64,000 nt of DNA. It comes from Collinsella aerofaciens. Lineage in GTDB: Bacteria; Actinomycetota; Coriobacteriia; Coriobacteriales; Coriobacteriaceae. Every line of letters begins with the position of its first letter. Position 1 is the stretch's first letter. Shown here piece after piece: positions 32,150-42,234 of this stretch. The position numbers and the translations under genes are program-made. The notes below the pieces were generated by a model. The model was given only the letters and a program-made list of their open reading frames with translations. It was not told where the DNA came from and did not search any database. The stretch spans positions 154,084 to 218,083 of the forward strand of contig NZ_JADNGN010000001.1 of assembly GCF_015553355.1 (NCBI RefSeq), in the 5' to 3' direction.

Positions 32150-32980
32150 TTACTTCTTACGGCGACGAATGATGTGCTGGTTCGAGACCTTCTTCTTCTT
32201 GCGCGTACGAAGGCCCTTCGTCGGCTTACCCCAGGGGGTAACAGAGGGACGACCAGAGGTGTGGTTCTTGCCCTCGCCACCGCCGTGCGGGTGGTCGACA
32301 GGGTTCATGACGGTACCGCGGACGGTCGGGCGCACGTTCATGTGACGCTTACGGCCGGCCTTGCCGATGACGATGTTGGAGTGATCGGCGTTGCCGACCT
32401 CACCGACGGTGGCGCGGCAGGTAACGAGGATGCGGCGCATCTCGGAGGAAGGCATACGGACGATAGCGTACTTGCCCTCCTTACCCATCAGCTGGCAGGA
32501 GTTACCGGCGGAACGGGCGATAGCAGCGCCCTTGCCCGGCTGGAACTCGACGGCGTGGATGAGCGTACCGACGGGGATGTCGGCGAGGGGCAGAGCGTTG
32601 CCCGGTTTGATGTCGGCGTCAGAACCGGACATGATGGTCTGACCGACCTCGAGGCCCTTGGGGGCCAGGATGTAGCGCTTCTCACCGTCAGCGTAGTGCA
32701 GCAGAGCGATGCGAGCGGAACGGTTCGGATCGTACTCGATCGTGGCAACCTTGGCGGGCACGCCGTCCTTGTTGCGCTTGAAGTCGATCACGCGGTAACG
32801 ACGCTTCACGCCGCCGCCCTGGTGGCGGGTGGTGATGCGGCCGTTGTTGTTACGACCGGCCTTCTTGGGCAGGGGCTCGAGAAGAGACTTCTCGGGCTTG
32901 GTGCAGGTGATCTCGGAGAAGTCGGAGATCGTCTGCCAACGCCTACCAGCGGAGGTCGGCTTAAGGTGCTTTACAGCCAT
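32150..32980 (-). CDS. rplB: Ribosomal protein L2
   Basis: A 276-residue core protein at the peptidyl-transferase centre. ISDFSEIT near the N-terminus, then the C-terminal [19 protein letters not shown], where the key His lies. Start ATG at 32980 after GAAAGGGAT; an upstream frame to 33055 lies in the leader. A 179-bp gap to rplW with leader and hairpins makes this a likely separate transcription unit start. Confidence 0.97.
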   Translation of the reverse strand: MAVKHLKPTSAGRRWQTISDFSEITCTKPEKSLLEPLPKKAGRNNNGRITTRHQGGGVKRRYRVIDFKRNKDGVPAKVATIEYDPNRSARIALLHYADGEKRYILAPKGLEVGQTIMSGSDADIKPGNALPLADIPVGTLIHAVEFQPGKGAAIARSAGNSCQLMGKEGKYAIVRMPSSEMRRILVTCRATVGEVGNADHSNIVIGKAGRKRHMNVRPTVRGTVMNPVDHPHGGGEGKNHTSGRPSVTPWGKPTKGLRTRKKKKVSNQHIIRRRKK

Positions 32981-33010
32981 TACAATCCCTTTCAATAGGA
33001 ATCCGTTAGC

Positions 33011-33133
33011 CATCGCAGACAGGGATTCGAGGTTCTGCCTCGGGTGCGATGACACCGGACGTATACACGGTTCCGGGCGTGTCCATTTTATACACCCAAA
33101 ACCTTGAGCTCCCGCCTCCCCTATTTGGGAGGC
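33011..33133 (-). promoter_or_regulatory. rplW-rplB intergenic leader with two hairpins and a promoter-like motif
   Basis: Near rplB, CATCGCA/TGCGATG (33011-33017, 33045-33051) encloses CGAGG-TTCTG-CCTCG. Upstream, GCCTCCC/GGGAGGC (33114-33120, 33127-33133) forms a perfect hairpin after the rplW stop. Between them lies GTATACACGG..CGGGCGTGTCC (33061-33084), a motif shared with the rplC leader, and TATAAAA on the minus strand. It is likely an attenuator/promoter block. Confidence 0.5.
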
Positions 33134-33159
33134 ATGAGCTCACTCAACAGCAGCGAGTC

Positions 33160-33447
33160 TTAGGCCTGGTTGCCAAAGACCTCGATGGTGTCGCCCTCGG
33201 CCAGCGTGACGATGGCCTTCTTCCAAGAACGGGTCTTGCCGGCGACATAGCGCACGCGCTTGGTCTTGGGCTTGACCGTCAGGGTGTTCACGCGAACGAC
33301 CTTGACGCCGAAGATCTCCTCGACAGCGTCCTTGATCTGATACTTGTTAGCATCCTTGGCGACCTCGAACGTGTACTTGTTCAGCTCCATGCCGGAGAAG
33401 GAACGCTCGGACACGATCGGACGGATGATGATCTCGTGGGCGGTCAT
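33160..33447 (-). CDS. rplW: Ribosomal protein L23
   Basis: A 95-residue exit-tunnel rim protein where trigger factor docks. PIVSERSF and VNTLTVKPKTKRVRYVAGKTRSWKKA are typical. The start codon directly follows the rplD stop, so the two are coupled. Standard length. Confidence 0.97.
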   Translation of the reverse strand: MTAHEIIIRPIVSERSFSGMELNKYTFEVAKDANKYQIKDAVEEIFGVKVVRVNTLTVKPKTKRVRYVAGKTRSWKKAIVTLAEGDTIEVFGNQA

Positions 33448-34074
33448 TTATGCAAGCACCTCCCCGAAGTGAACGGCGATGTCGGCGGGCATCAGCACAG
33501 CGTTGTTGTTGACGAGATCGTAGGTGTTGGCCTCGTCAGCGGTGATGATGAACGTCTTGGGAATGTTGCGGAACGACAGGTAGGCGTTGACGTCCTCATC
33601 GCGAACGATGATGGTCAGACGCTTGCCCTCAAGGCCGAGAGCCTTGAGCATGGCGACGGCAGCCTTGGTGGAAGGCTTCTCGAAGCCGTAGTCGTCGACG
33701 AGCACGAGCTCGCCATCGGCCAGCTTGGCGGACAGCGCGGAGCGCATAGCCAGCTTGACCTCCTTGTTGTTCATACGCTTAGCGTAGGAACGGGGCTTGG
33801 GGGCGAAGACAACGCCACCGTGACGCCACTGGGCAGCACGGATGGAACCCTGGCGGGCACGGCCGGTGCCCTTCTGACGCCAAGGCTTCTTGCCGCCACC
33901 GGAAACCTCAGAGCGACCCTTAGCAGACTGGGTGCCCTGACGCCAAGAGGCCATCTGGCACTTGACGATGTGGTGCATAACGTGGATGTTCGGCTCGATG
34001 CCGTACACCTCAGCGGCGAGCTCGGCCTCGGCGACCTTCTTGCCCTCGCTGTTCTTTACTTCAAACTTTGCCAT
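33448..34074 (-). CDS. rplD: Ribosomal protein L4
   Basis: A 208-residue protein of the 50S exit tunnel. GGGKKPWRQKGTGRARQGS is the tunnel-loop motif linked to macrolide response, with no obvious change. In E. coli L4 also represses the S10 operon; here the leaders upstream of rplC and rplB are candidates for such control. Start ATG after AAGGAGAAC. It lies 46 bp after rplC. Confidence 0.97.
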   Translation of the reverse strand: MAKFEVKNSEGKKVAEAELAAEVYGIEPNIHVMHHIVKCQMASWRQGTQSAKGRSEVSGGGKKPWRQKGTGRARQGSIRAAQWRHGGVVFAPKPRSYAKRMNNKEVKLAMRSALSAKLADGELVLVDDYGFEKPSTKAAVAMLKALGLEGKRLTIIVRDEDVNAYLSFRNIPKTFIITADEANTYDLVNNNAVLMPADIAVHFGEVLA

Positions 34075-34120
34075 TTAAGTGTTCTCCTTGGTATGACGCT
34101 GGGCTAAATGGGCTGGGCCC

Positions 34121-34741
34121 TTAGGCCATACGGATGGCGACGAGACCATTCTTGGCACCCGGGACAGCGCCCTTGACCAAGATGAGGTTCTGCTCGGCAT
34201 CGATGCGGACAACGGAAAGGTTCTTGACGGTAACGCGCTCGTTACCCATGTGACCGGCCATCTTGACGCCCTTGAGGACGCGCGCAGGATAGGCGCACTG
34301 ACCGATAGAACCGGGGTGACGCTGGAAGTGAGAACCATGCGTCATAGGACCGCGGCGCTGACCCCAGCGCTTGATGCGACCCTGGAAGCCCTTACCCTTG
34401 GAGGTACCGATGACGTCGACCTTCTCGACATCAGCGAAATCAGCGACGGTGACGACCTCGCCGACCTTGTGCTCCTCGCCGTTCTCGACGCGGACCTCAC
34501 GAAGGAAGCGGACAGGCTCGACGCCAGCCTTGGCGAAGTGACCAGCCATGGGCTTGTTCACGTTCTTGGCCTTGATGTCGCCGAAACCGATCTGGACGGC
34601 GTCATAGCCGTCGGTTGCCTGAGTTTTAACCTGCGAGACAGCGCAGGGGCCAGCCTGGATGACCGTGACGGGAACGACGTTATCGTTCTCGTCCCAAACC
34701 TGGGTCATGCCAATCTTGCGGCCGAGAATCATGCTGATCAA
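34121..34741 (-). CDS. rplC: Ribosomal protein L3
   Basis: A 206-residue core 50S protein reaching the peptidyl-transferase centre. [17 protein letters not shown] and [26 protein letters not shown] are typical. The start is either TTG at 34741 (GGGAT 7 nt before) or ATG at 34732; I choose the TTG for its ribosome site. It is the first gene of this cluster. rpsJ, which normally precedes it, is 14 kb away. Confidence 0.93.
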   Translation of the reverse strand: MISMILGRKIGMTQVWDENDNVVPVTVIQAGPCAVSQVKTQATDGYDAVQIGFGDIKAKNVNKPMAGHFAKAGVEPVRFLREVRVENGEEHKVGEVVTVADFADVEKVDVIGTSKGKGFQGRIKRWGQRRGPMTHGSHFQRHPGSIGQCAYPARVLKGVKMAGHMGNERVTVKNLSVVRIDAEQNLILVKGAVPGAKNGLVAIRMA

Positions 34742-34951
34742 GATATGATCCCAACTCTCGCGTGGTCTTGGGACAATGCGTACACCACCGAGCGTACGCC
34801 CCTAGAGGACCACTACTTACACGACGTGCTCCCCAGCCTTGTATTTCGCCCGGACTACCTGACAACCCTATTAAGCAGGCATTTTGTCCAGCCAGAATAC
34901 TCCCCTGGTTTCACACAGCTGTTTAGTATACACGGCTGCGGGCGTATCCAT
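34742..34951 (-). promoter_or_regulatory. rplC promoter and structured leader
   Basis: On the minus strand TGTGTATACTAAAC (34921-34933) is an extended -10. The leader of about 180 nt holds GCGTAC/GTACGC (34779-34784, 34795-34800) and CCCAA/TTGGG (34751-34755, 34769-34773). The second hairpin involves the GGG that serves as ribosome site of rplC, so it may block translation. GTATACACGG...CGGGCGTATCC (34926-34949) is shared with the rplB leader. Confidence 0.5.
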
Positions 34952-35033
34952 CGAGATTCATATTTCACTCACATTGTTTACGCAGGTAAAGTGCGTGGCA
35001 CGTTCCCAGTGTGCTAAACCTTGCTCGCTCAGG

Positions 35034-35660
35034 CTAATGACTTTGTTGGGGGTCCACTATTTGCTGGAGGGTGAACTTACATTGATGAGGCTCGCCTTCT
35101 GCTTGTGGCTTTGCCTCATCGAAATCGAAGATCATGATGGCGCAATTGGGGAGTTTTGTTGGGAGCTCGAAGCCCTCTGGGGCTGCAGCCTTGATGAATT
35201 GGCGGCTGACGCTGCCGTGGCTTACTGCTAGAAGGGTTTCGATGCCCTCGGAGCCCATGATATTGGTGAGGGTGTCTACCATGCGCTCTTGCAGTGCCTG
35301 GCTTCCTTCTCCTCCGAATGGGATTAAGTCCTCGCCCGGATCCCAGACGTCAGTGGGCAGGGCGTCGTGAGGGCCTTCTTCGAAGGTTCCGTAGCAGCGT
35401 TCGATGATGCCTTCGCAGGGCTCGACTGCTGCGTCCGGGCCGAGGAGTTCGGTTGCGACGAGCTGAGCTGTGTCCATGGCTCGGCCTAGGGGCGAAGAGA
35501 CCACTTTATCGGGGACGACGCCGTGGCCCTTGAGCCATGCGGCTGCCATTCCCGCTTGTTTGTGGCCCAGGTCGGTCAGCGGTGAATCGCAGCGGCCCTG
35601 GACCAGCTTTTTGACGTTGAACTCCGTCTGACCGTGGCGGAGTAGATACAGCTTCTTCAT
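35034..35660 (-). CDS. Histidine phosphatase family protein
   Basis: A 208-residue phosphoglycerate mutase-like phosphatase. The catalytic RHG motif reads LYLLRHGQTEFN (about 4-15, His 9), with the second Arg in SSPLGRAMDTA, the acid Glu in IIERCYGTFEEG and the second His in AVSHGSV. All are present. Relatives dephosphorylate sugar or nucleotide phosphates; the substrate is unknown. Codon use is a little less GC-biased than nearby ribosomal genes. Start ATG after GGGGAGAG. Last gene of a small minus-strand run with the CDF transporter. Confidence 0.85.
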   Translation of the reverse strand: MKKLYLLRHGQTEFNVKKLVQGRCDSPLTDLGHKQAGMAAAWLKGHGVVPDKVVSSPLGRAMDTAQLVATELLGPDAAVEPCEGIIERCYGTFEEGPHDALPTDVWDPGEDLIPFGGEGSQALQERMVDTLTNIMGSEGIETLLAVSHGSVSRQFIKAAAPEGFELPTKLPNCAIMIFDFDEAKPQAEGEPHQCKFTLQQIVDPQQSH

Positions 35661-35699
35661 GCTCTCCCCTTCTGCATAACCTGCTTTGCCGGCACAGCC

Positions 35700-36854
35700 T
35701 TACTCGTGGGTATGTCCTACGTAGTCTTCGTCGATCGTAATCTTGGCAATCGACTTTGGATATTCCGATTCGACCCGTTGTGCCAGCGCGTGCTTTAAGT
35801 CTTCGGCACTCATTTGCAGATCCGAGGGACGCACGCAGTCAAAAATCACGTTGGTGTGCGTGGGGCCCGGCACGCAGCGCAAATCATGAATCGAAAGGCG
35901 GCTATCGATCTCTTGAGCCATAGCGTTGATGCGCAAGCGCATGCTCGCCACCTTTGGATCGTCGGTCACGATGGGGTCGTAGTGAAGTGTGACAATCATG
36001 CCGTCTTCGTTCCTAAACGACTGCTCGATGTTATCGAGCGTGTCGTGACTTTCCAGCGGGCTTGCCTCGGCTGCCATCTCAGCGTGAGCGCTTGCGAACT
36101 TCCTGCCCGGACCATAATCGTGAACCATAAGGTCGTGAACGCCCAAAACGCCGGGGTAGCTCATGATCTTGTCTCGAATGTGCTTGACCAGCTTAGGATC
36201 GGGCGTCTGGCCCAAAAGCGGGCTCACCGTATCCTGGATGAGTTCAAAACCGCTCCAGCCAATATAGGCGCCAACGGCAAGGCCGACCCATGCATCAAGA
36301 TTGATATGCGTCACCTGGGAAACAATCGCGCACGCCAGCACGGCGCCTGTGGCAAGGACATCGTTCTTGGAATCCTGCGCGGTCGCATGCAGCGTCTCGG
36401 ACTCAATGCGGTCACCGAGCTTTTGGTTGAGGGCCGCCATCCAGAGCTTTACGACCATCGAAAGCGCCAGGACCGCCACCAGGGCAAGCGAGAACTCGAC
36501 AGGTTCGGGGTGGATGATGCGCTCAAACGAGGATTTGATAAGCTCAAGGCCGATCAGCAGCACGAGTGCAGCCACGACCAGACCCGAGAGATACTCGTAG
36601 CGACCGTGGCCGTAAGGATGCTCGGGGTCGGCCGGCTTGCTCGCCAGCTTAAAGCCCAGCACGCTCACGATATTCGAGCTGGCATCGGACAGGTTGTTCA
36701 TGGCATCCGCCACGATCGAAACCGATCCCGACAGCACGCCAATTACGCCCTTCGCAGCGCATAGTGCCACATTGGCGAGAATACACACCACGCCCGTCAA
36801 CGTGCCCACGCGCGCACGGTCGCCCTGCGCACGCTTAACAATCCACTCGACCAT
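35700..36854 (-). CDS. Cation diffusion facilitator (Zn/Mn-type efflux)
   Basis: A 384-residue CDF transporter with six predicted helices in its first 210 residues. The metal site in helix 2 reads DAMNNLSDASSN, helix 5 carries DSKNDVLA, and HPYGHGRYEYLSGL follows helix 2. A long C-terminal cytoplasmic domain (about 215-384) forms the dimer and metal-sensing part. DxxxD/N patterns fit zinc or manganese export by proton exchange; the ion cannot be fixed from sequence. It is 39 bp upstream of the phosphatase gene. Start ATG preceded by a poor site. Confidence 0.88.
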   Translation of the reverse strand: MVEWIVKRAQGDRARVGTLTGVVCILANVALCAAKGVIGVLSGSVSIVADAMNNLSDASSNIVSVLGFKLASKPADPEHPYGHGRYEYLSGLVVAALVLLIGLELIKSSFERIIHPEPVEFSLALVAVLALSMVVKLWMAALNQKLGDRIESETLHATAQDSKNDVLATGAVLACAIVSQVTHINLDAWVGLAVGAYIGWSGFELIQDTVSPLLGQTPDPKLVKHIRDKIMSYPGVLGVHDLMVHDYGPGRKFASAHAEMAAEASPLESHDTLDNIEQSFRNEDGMIVTLHYDPIVTDDPKVASMRLRINAMAQEIDSRLSIHDLRCVPGPTHTNVIFDCVRPSDLQMSAEDLKHALAQRVESEYPKSIAKITIDEDYVGHTHE

Positions 36855-36933
36855 CTACATCTGCCCCCACGGTACTACCTATATATCTATTGCTCAAACG
36901 GATTGTAGTGTAGCCACTTTATCCCCCAGATAC

Positions 36934-36967
36934 AAAAAAGGCCGCAACCCACACGGGCCACGGCCTT
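36934..36967 (-). terminator. Terminator after the PTS gene
   Basis: On the minus strand AAGGCCG (36961-36967) pairs with CGGCCTT (36939-36945), inner CCCGTGTGGG pairs partly, then TTTTTT. It lies 40 bp after the EIIC stop and probably closes the fatty acid operon. Confidence 0.75.
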
Positions 36968-37005
36968 GGAATGTGGCAAAGGAATCGTCCTTGTGTCGCA
37001 CAGGT

Positions 37006-38220
37006 TTACGCGCTTACTTCGGCCACGCTCTTCGAGGTTTCGGGTGAATCGGCTCCGTCCCCCATCGTCTGTCCCTTCGCCGGCACCACGCCAAAGCAGT
37101 AGCTCAGCGCCGCAGACACCGCAAATGCCACACCGCCGGCAGCACAGCACCATAGCAGGTTCGAGATGCCGCCCGTGGCAAAGCCAATGACCATGAGGAC
37201 ATTCGTCATGCCGATGGTATAGGCCGTAACGTGGCCCGCGGCTGCAACAAGGCCTCCGACGGCACCGCCAATGGCCATGCACGTCAGGCACCTGCCATAT
37301 TTAAAGCCGCAACCGTACAGCGCCGGCTCGCTTACGCCGCCAAGCACGCCCGAGATTGAATAGCCCAGCATGAGGGCCTTCTCGTCCTTATCCGCAACGC
37401 GAAGCGACGCACCAAAGGGCATGCCCCAAACGGCAAACGTTGCCATCGTCGCGGCGATCAGAATGCACGAATCCGTTCCCACACTCATAAACTGCGCATA
37501 GGCGAGCGATAGGACAACGTTGCTGATGCCCGCAATCTTAAGGAACTCCCAACCCGCGGCAAGCCCCATGAGCGTAAGCAGCGACACGATGCCACCGGAA
37601 TTGCCAAGCATAAACATAAGCTGTCCCAACAGCATGCCCAGATAGCTGCCCGCCGGCGCCGTAATGCACAGCGAAACCGGAACCATGACGAGCATGGTCG
37701 CAAACGGAACGAACGAAAACGCCACGGCCTTAGGGATAACGCGCTTAAAGAAACACTCCACTCGCCATAGCACGGGCACCGAGATGAGAACCGGAATAAC
37801 AGTCGTCGTGTAATCGTTGACCGGCGCGGGAAGCAGACCATACACGGAAGTCATCGATGCCCCCGTCGTCGACGCGGCATCGACGAGCTTAAGCAGATCG
37901 GGCGCAATCAATACGCCGCCCAGCATCATGCCCAGCTGCTCCGAGCAACCGAGCTGGCGAGCGGCCGCCCAACCAAGATAAATGGGCAAAAAGTAGTAGC
38001 CGGCGTTATAGAGCCAACTGTAGAACAGGCGATAGATTTCAGAATCGGCAGACCACAGGCCCAGCATGCCTTCGCCCATAATGACAGCGACGGTGCGGAA
38101 CAACGCCGCGCAGACAATAAACGGCAGCGCCGACATCATGCTTTTGGACAGATAATCGACCACGGCCATGGCGTTTGATGAAACCGACGTTGTAAACGAG
38201 GTGTTAGAAACTTGCGACAT
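37006..38220 (-). CDS. Orphan PTS EIIC-domain protein (glucoside-type)
   Basis: A 404-residue PTS sugar permease domain with about 10 hydrophobic segments. YYFLPIYLGWAAARQLG and GGVSEPALYGCGFKYGR (about 300) are EIIC signatures of the beta-glucoside/sucrose class; the GVSEPALYG loop lines the sugar site. No EIIA or EIIB domain is fused, and none is in the window, so phosphorylation must come from elsewhere. I start at the ATG at 38220 after GGGAAAGG; the longer frame to 38520 overlaps accDA and is rejected. Lying 40 bp after accDA with no promoter between, it may be cotranscribed with lipid genes. Confidence 0.8.
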   Translation of the reverse strand: MSQVSNTSFTTSVSSNAMAVVDYLSKSMMSALPFIVCAALFRTVAVIMGEGMLGLWSADSEIYRLFYSWLYNAGYYFLPIYLGWAAARQLGCSEQLGMMLGGVLIAPDLLKLVDAASTTGASMTSVYGLLPAPVNDYTTTVIPVLISVPVLWRVECFFKRVIPKAVAFSFVPFATMLVMVPVSLCITAPAGSYLGMLLGQLMFMLGNSGGIVSLLTLMGLAAGWEFLKIAGISNVVLSLAYAQFMSVGTDSCILIAATMATFAVWGMPFGASLRVADKDEKALMLGYSISGVLGGVSEPALYGCGFKYGRCLTCMAIGGAVGGLVAAAGHVTAYTIGMTNVLMVIGFATGGISNLLWCCAAGGVAFAVSAALSYCFGVVPAKGQTMGDGADSPETSKSVAEVSA

Positions 38221-38260
38221 GGAACGCCTTTCCCAATGTGACATGCGGGCTGCCCCTTTG

Positions 38261-39971
38261 TCACATCGTGCGGTACCGACCGATTGCGCGGTACTTTTCG
38301 TAGCGGAGGTTTGTGAGGGTCGCGTCGTCGAGTTGCCCAAGCGTATCGAAGGCATCAAATGCCGAGGACATGACGACACTGGCGATCTCCTCATGCGACA
38401 GGCCCCTATCGTCGACAATGCCGTCGATGATTCCGAGCGCCAACAGATCGGGGGCCGTGAGCTTAAGCGCCTCGGCGGCCTCATTCGCGCGCTCGGTATC
38501 CTTCCACAGGATCGATGCACAGGCCTCGGGGCTCACGACCGAATAGGCCGAGCTCGAGAGCATCAGGATGCGGTCGGCCACAGACAGCGCCAGCGCGCCA
38601 CCAGAGCCGCCCTCGCCTGTCACCACCGAGACAATCGGCGTCTTAAGGCCGCTCATCTCCATGAGATTCTGGGCAATCGCCTCGCCCTGGCCGCGCTCCT
38701 CGGCACCGATGCCGCAAAACGCGCCCGAAGTATCGACCAGACACAGAACCGGTCGACCAAACTTTTCGGCCTGGCGCATCAGGCGACGCGCTTTGCGGTA
38801 GCCCTCGGGATGTGCCATACCAAAGTTGCGACGCATGCGCTCTTTGGTCGTGGTACCGCGCTCGACGGCGATAACCGTCACGGGTCGCCCGTCTTTCCAG
38901 CCAATGCCAGCCACCACGGCGGCGTCGTCGCCAAAGTAACGGTCGCCATGCAGCTCCACAAATCCATCCAGGCCCAGCGAGATCATCTCACCTGCCGTGG
39001 CGCGATCTGCCGAGCGGGTCTGCTTGACAATCTCGAGCGCGGTTTTTGGTACGGCCGAGCGCTTGAACAAGTGTCCCAGCTTTTTGCCGCGACGACCCGT
39101 ATGCACGATCTCATGCGGTGCCCCCAGGCCGGGCGCGTGCCCTTCGTGCAGTGCCAGCAGCTCGCCTACCGTGAGCGCAATCTCGCCACGCGGAACAACG
39201 GCATCGCAAAAGCCGTGCTCCAACAAAAACTCGGAGCGCTGGAATCCCTTGGGCAGGCGCTTGTGCATGTTCTGCTCGATCACGCGCGGGCCGGCAAATG
39301 CCGTCAGGGCATCGGGCTCGGCCAGGATAATATCGCCCTCCATGGCAAAGCTCGCGGTTACGCCTCCGGTCGTGGGGTCGGTGAGCACCGTGATATACAG
39401 ACCGCCCGCCTCGCTGTGGCGCCTAACCGCCGCAGAAATCTTGGCCATCTGCATAAGCGATGTCACGCCCTCCTGCATGCGGGCGCCACCCGAAACGGTA
39501 AAGCCGACAACCGGCAGCCCCAGGTCGGTCGCGCGCTCAAACGTACGGCAGATCTTCTCGCCCACCACCGAGCCCATCGAGCCCATCATAAAGTTGGCAT
39601 CCATAAAGAAGAGCGCCGTATCGCAGCCACAAATTTTGCCCCTGCCGCACACGACGGCATCGCGCTCGCCCGAACGCTCGCCAGTGCTCTTGAGCTTGTC
39701 GGCATAACCGGGAAACGAGAGGAAGTCCTCCGACGCCAGATTGGCATCCCATTCCTCAAACGTGCCCTCGTCGACCGTCATGCGCATGCGCGCGCGACCG
39801 CTCACGCGAAAGTGTTTGCCGCAACGAGGGCAGACCTCGAGGTTGTCGCGCAGGCGCGCCTCATCGATCACACGGCGGCACTCCGGGCACTTGATAAACA
39901 CGTGGCGCGCGGGAAACTCGGCGCACGACTCGGTCATCGGCCCCTCGAGGACGTTGACCGTCTTCGCTTTT

Positions 39972-39985
<14 letters not shown>
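38261..39985 (-). CDS. accDA: Fused acetyl-CoA carboxylase carboxyltransferase (AccD-AccA)
   Basis: A 574-residue fusion of the beta and alpha subunits that transfers CO2 from biotin to acetyl-CoA, giving malonyl-CoA. The beta part (about 1-285) starts with a zinc finger: KCPECRR...EVCPRCGKHF, and has SGGARMQEG. The alpha part (about 290-574) has DLVELHGDR-like DGFVELHGDRYFGDD, SGAFCGIGAEERGQGEAIA and EGGSGGALAL. In most bacteria the two are separate genes. Start ATG overlaps accC by 14 bp. Fusion locks a 1:1 ratio. Confidence 0.95.
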
Positions 39986-41315
<1,330 letters not shown>

Positions 41316-41325
41316 GAAGCCTTCC

Positions 41326-41748
41326 TTAACTTTCGTGCATGAGTGCAAAAGACATGTCGGCGCGGCAACAGACCTCACCGTTGACGCTTGCAGTACCCGT
41401 CGCAAAGCGGAACGGCCCGCGCGCACGCGTGATGGAGCACACCAGATCCACCGTATCGCCCGGGCGCACCGGACGCTTAAAGCGCACCTTGTCCAGACTC
41501 GTGTAGAACGGCGTCGCGCCGCGCGCCTCCTCATCGCCCATCAGCAACACGCAGCAGTTTTGGGCGAGCATCTCGCACTGGATCACGCCGGGGACCACCG
41601 GGTTTCCCGGAAAATGCCCCTGCAAAAAGTATTCGTCGCCCGTAATCGTGATCTTGCCGTGGGCCTCGTCGCCCACCAGCTCGGCTTCGTCGAGCAAAAG
41701 CATCGGCTCGCGATGCGGTAACAGCTTCTTGAGCTCTTCTTTGTTCAT
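41326..41748 (-). CDS. fabZ: 3-hydroxyacyl-ACP dehydratase FabZ
   Basis: A 140-residue hot-dog fold dehydratase of chain elongation. LPHREPMLLLDEAE and GHFPGNPVVPGVIQCEMLAQ contain the catalytic His (HFPG) and Glu (VIQCEMLAQ). Length is standard. Start ATG at 41748 after AGGTGAT; a start at 41757 is possible. It lies 9 bp before accC, after accB. No FabA is in the operon, so how double bonds are introduced, if at all, is not shown here. Confidence 0.95.
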   Translation of the reverse strand: MNKEELKKLLPHREPMLLLDEAELVGDEAHGKITITGDEYFLQGHFPGNPVVPGVIQCEMLAQNCCVLLMGDEEARGATPFYTSLDKVRFKRPVRPGDTVDLVCSITRARGPFRFATGTASVNGEVCCRADMSFALMHES

Positions 41749-41757
41749 GGATATCAC

Positions 41758-42231
41758 CTATCCGATCCTCATGAGGCAGCTGCCAAACTCCACGAGGTCG
41801 CCGTCGGCCACGCAGATCTCGAGCACCTCGCCGTCTGCCTCGGCCGTCACCTCGTTGAGAACCTTCATGGCCTCGATAATGCAGAGGGTCTCGCCGGCCT
41901 TGACCTTAGAGCCCACGTGCACAAACGGCTCGTCGCCCGGCGCCGGGGCAGCATAGAAAACGCCGACCATGGGAGCGGTCACCTCGGTGCCCTTGGGCTC
42001 CGGTGCGGCGGCAGGTGTCTGCGCGGCGGGCTCCGGTGCGGCAGGCGCGACTGTGGGAGCTGCAACTGGAGCGGCCATAGCGCTCGGCATGGGCATGGGC
42101 ACGGCAACCGGCTGTGCGGCGCTCGCGCGCTCGAGTTCGACCGCGGTGCCATCGGGCTCCTCAACGCGCACGCGCGTGAGGCCGCGGTCCTCCATAACAT
42201 CGGCTATCTCGGCAAGTCTTTTGGAATCCAT
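41758..42231 (-). CDS. accB: Biotin carboxyl carrier protein
   Basis: A 157-residue BCCP. The C-terminal biotinyl domain carries the lysine in IIEAMKVLNEV (about residue 123); the usual motif is EAMKM and here EAMKV, a small variation. A long Ala/Pro-rich linker (about 40-80) connects it to a short N-terminal helix. BirA, which attaches biotin, is coded 5 kb away. It lies 3 bp after fabF. Confidence 0.95.
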   Translation of the reverse strand: MDSKRLAEIADVMEDRGLTRVRVEEPDGTAVELERASAAQPVAVPMPMPSAMAAPVAAPTVAPAAPEPAAQTPAAAPEPKGTEVTAPMVGVFYAAPAPGDEPFVHVGSKVKAGETLCIIEAMKVLNEVTAEADGEVLEICVADGDLVEFGSCLMRIG

Positions 42232-42234
42232 GCT

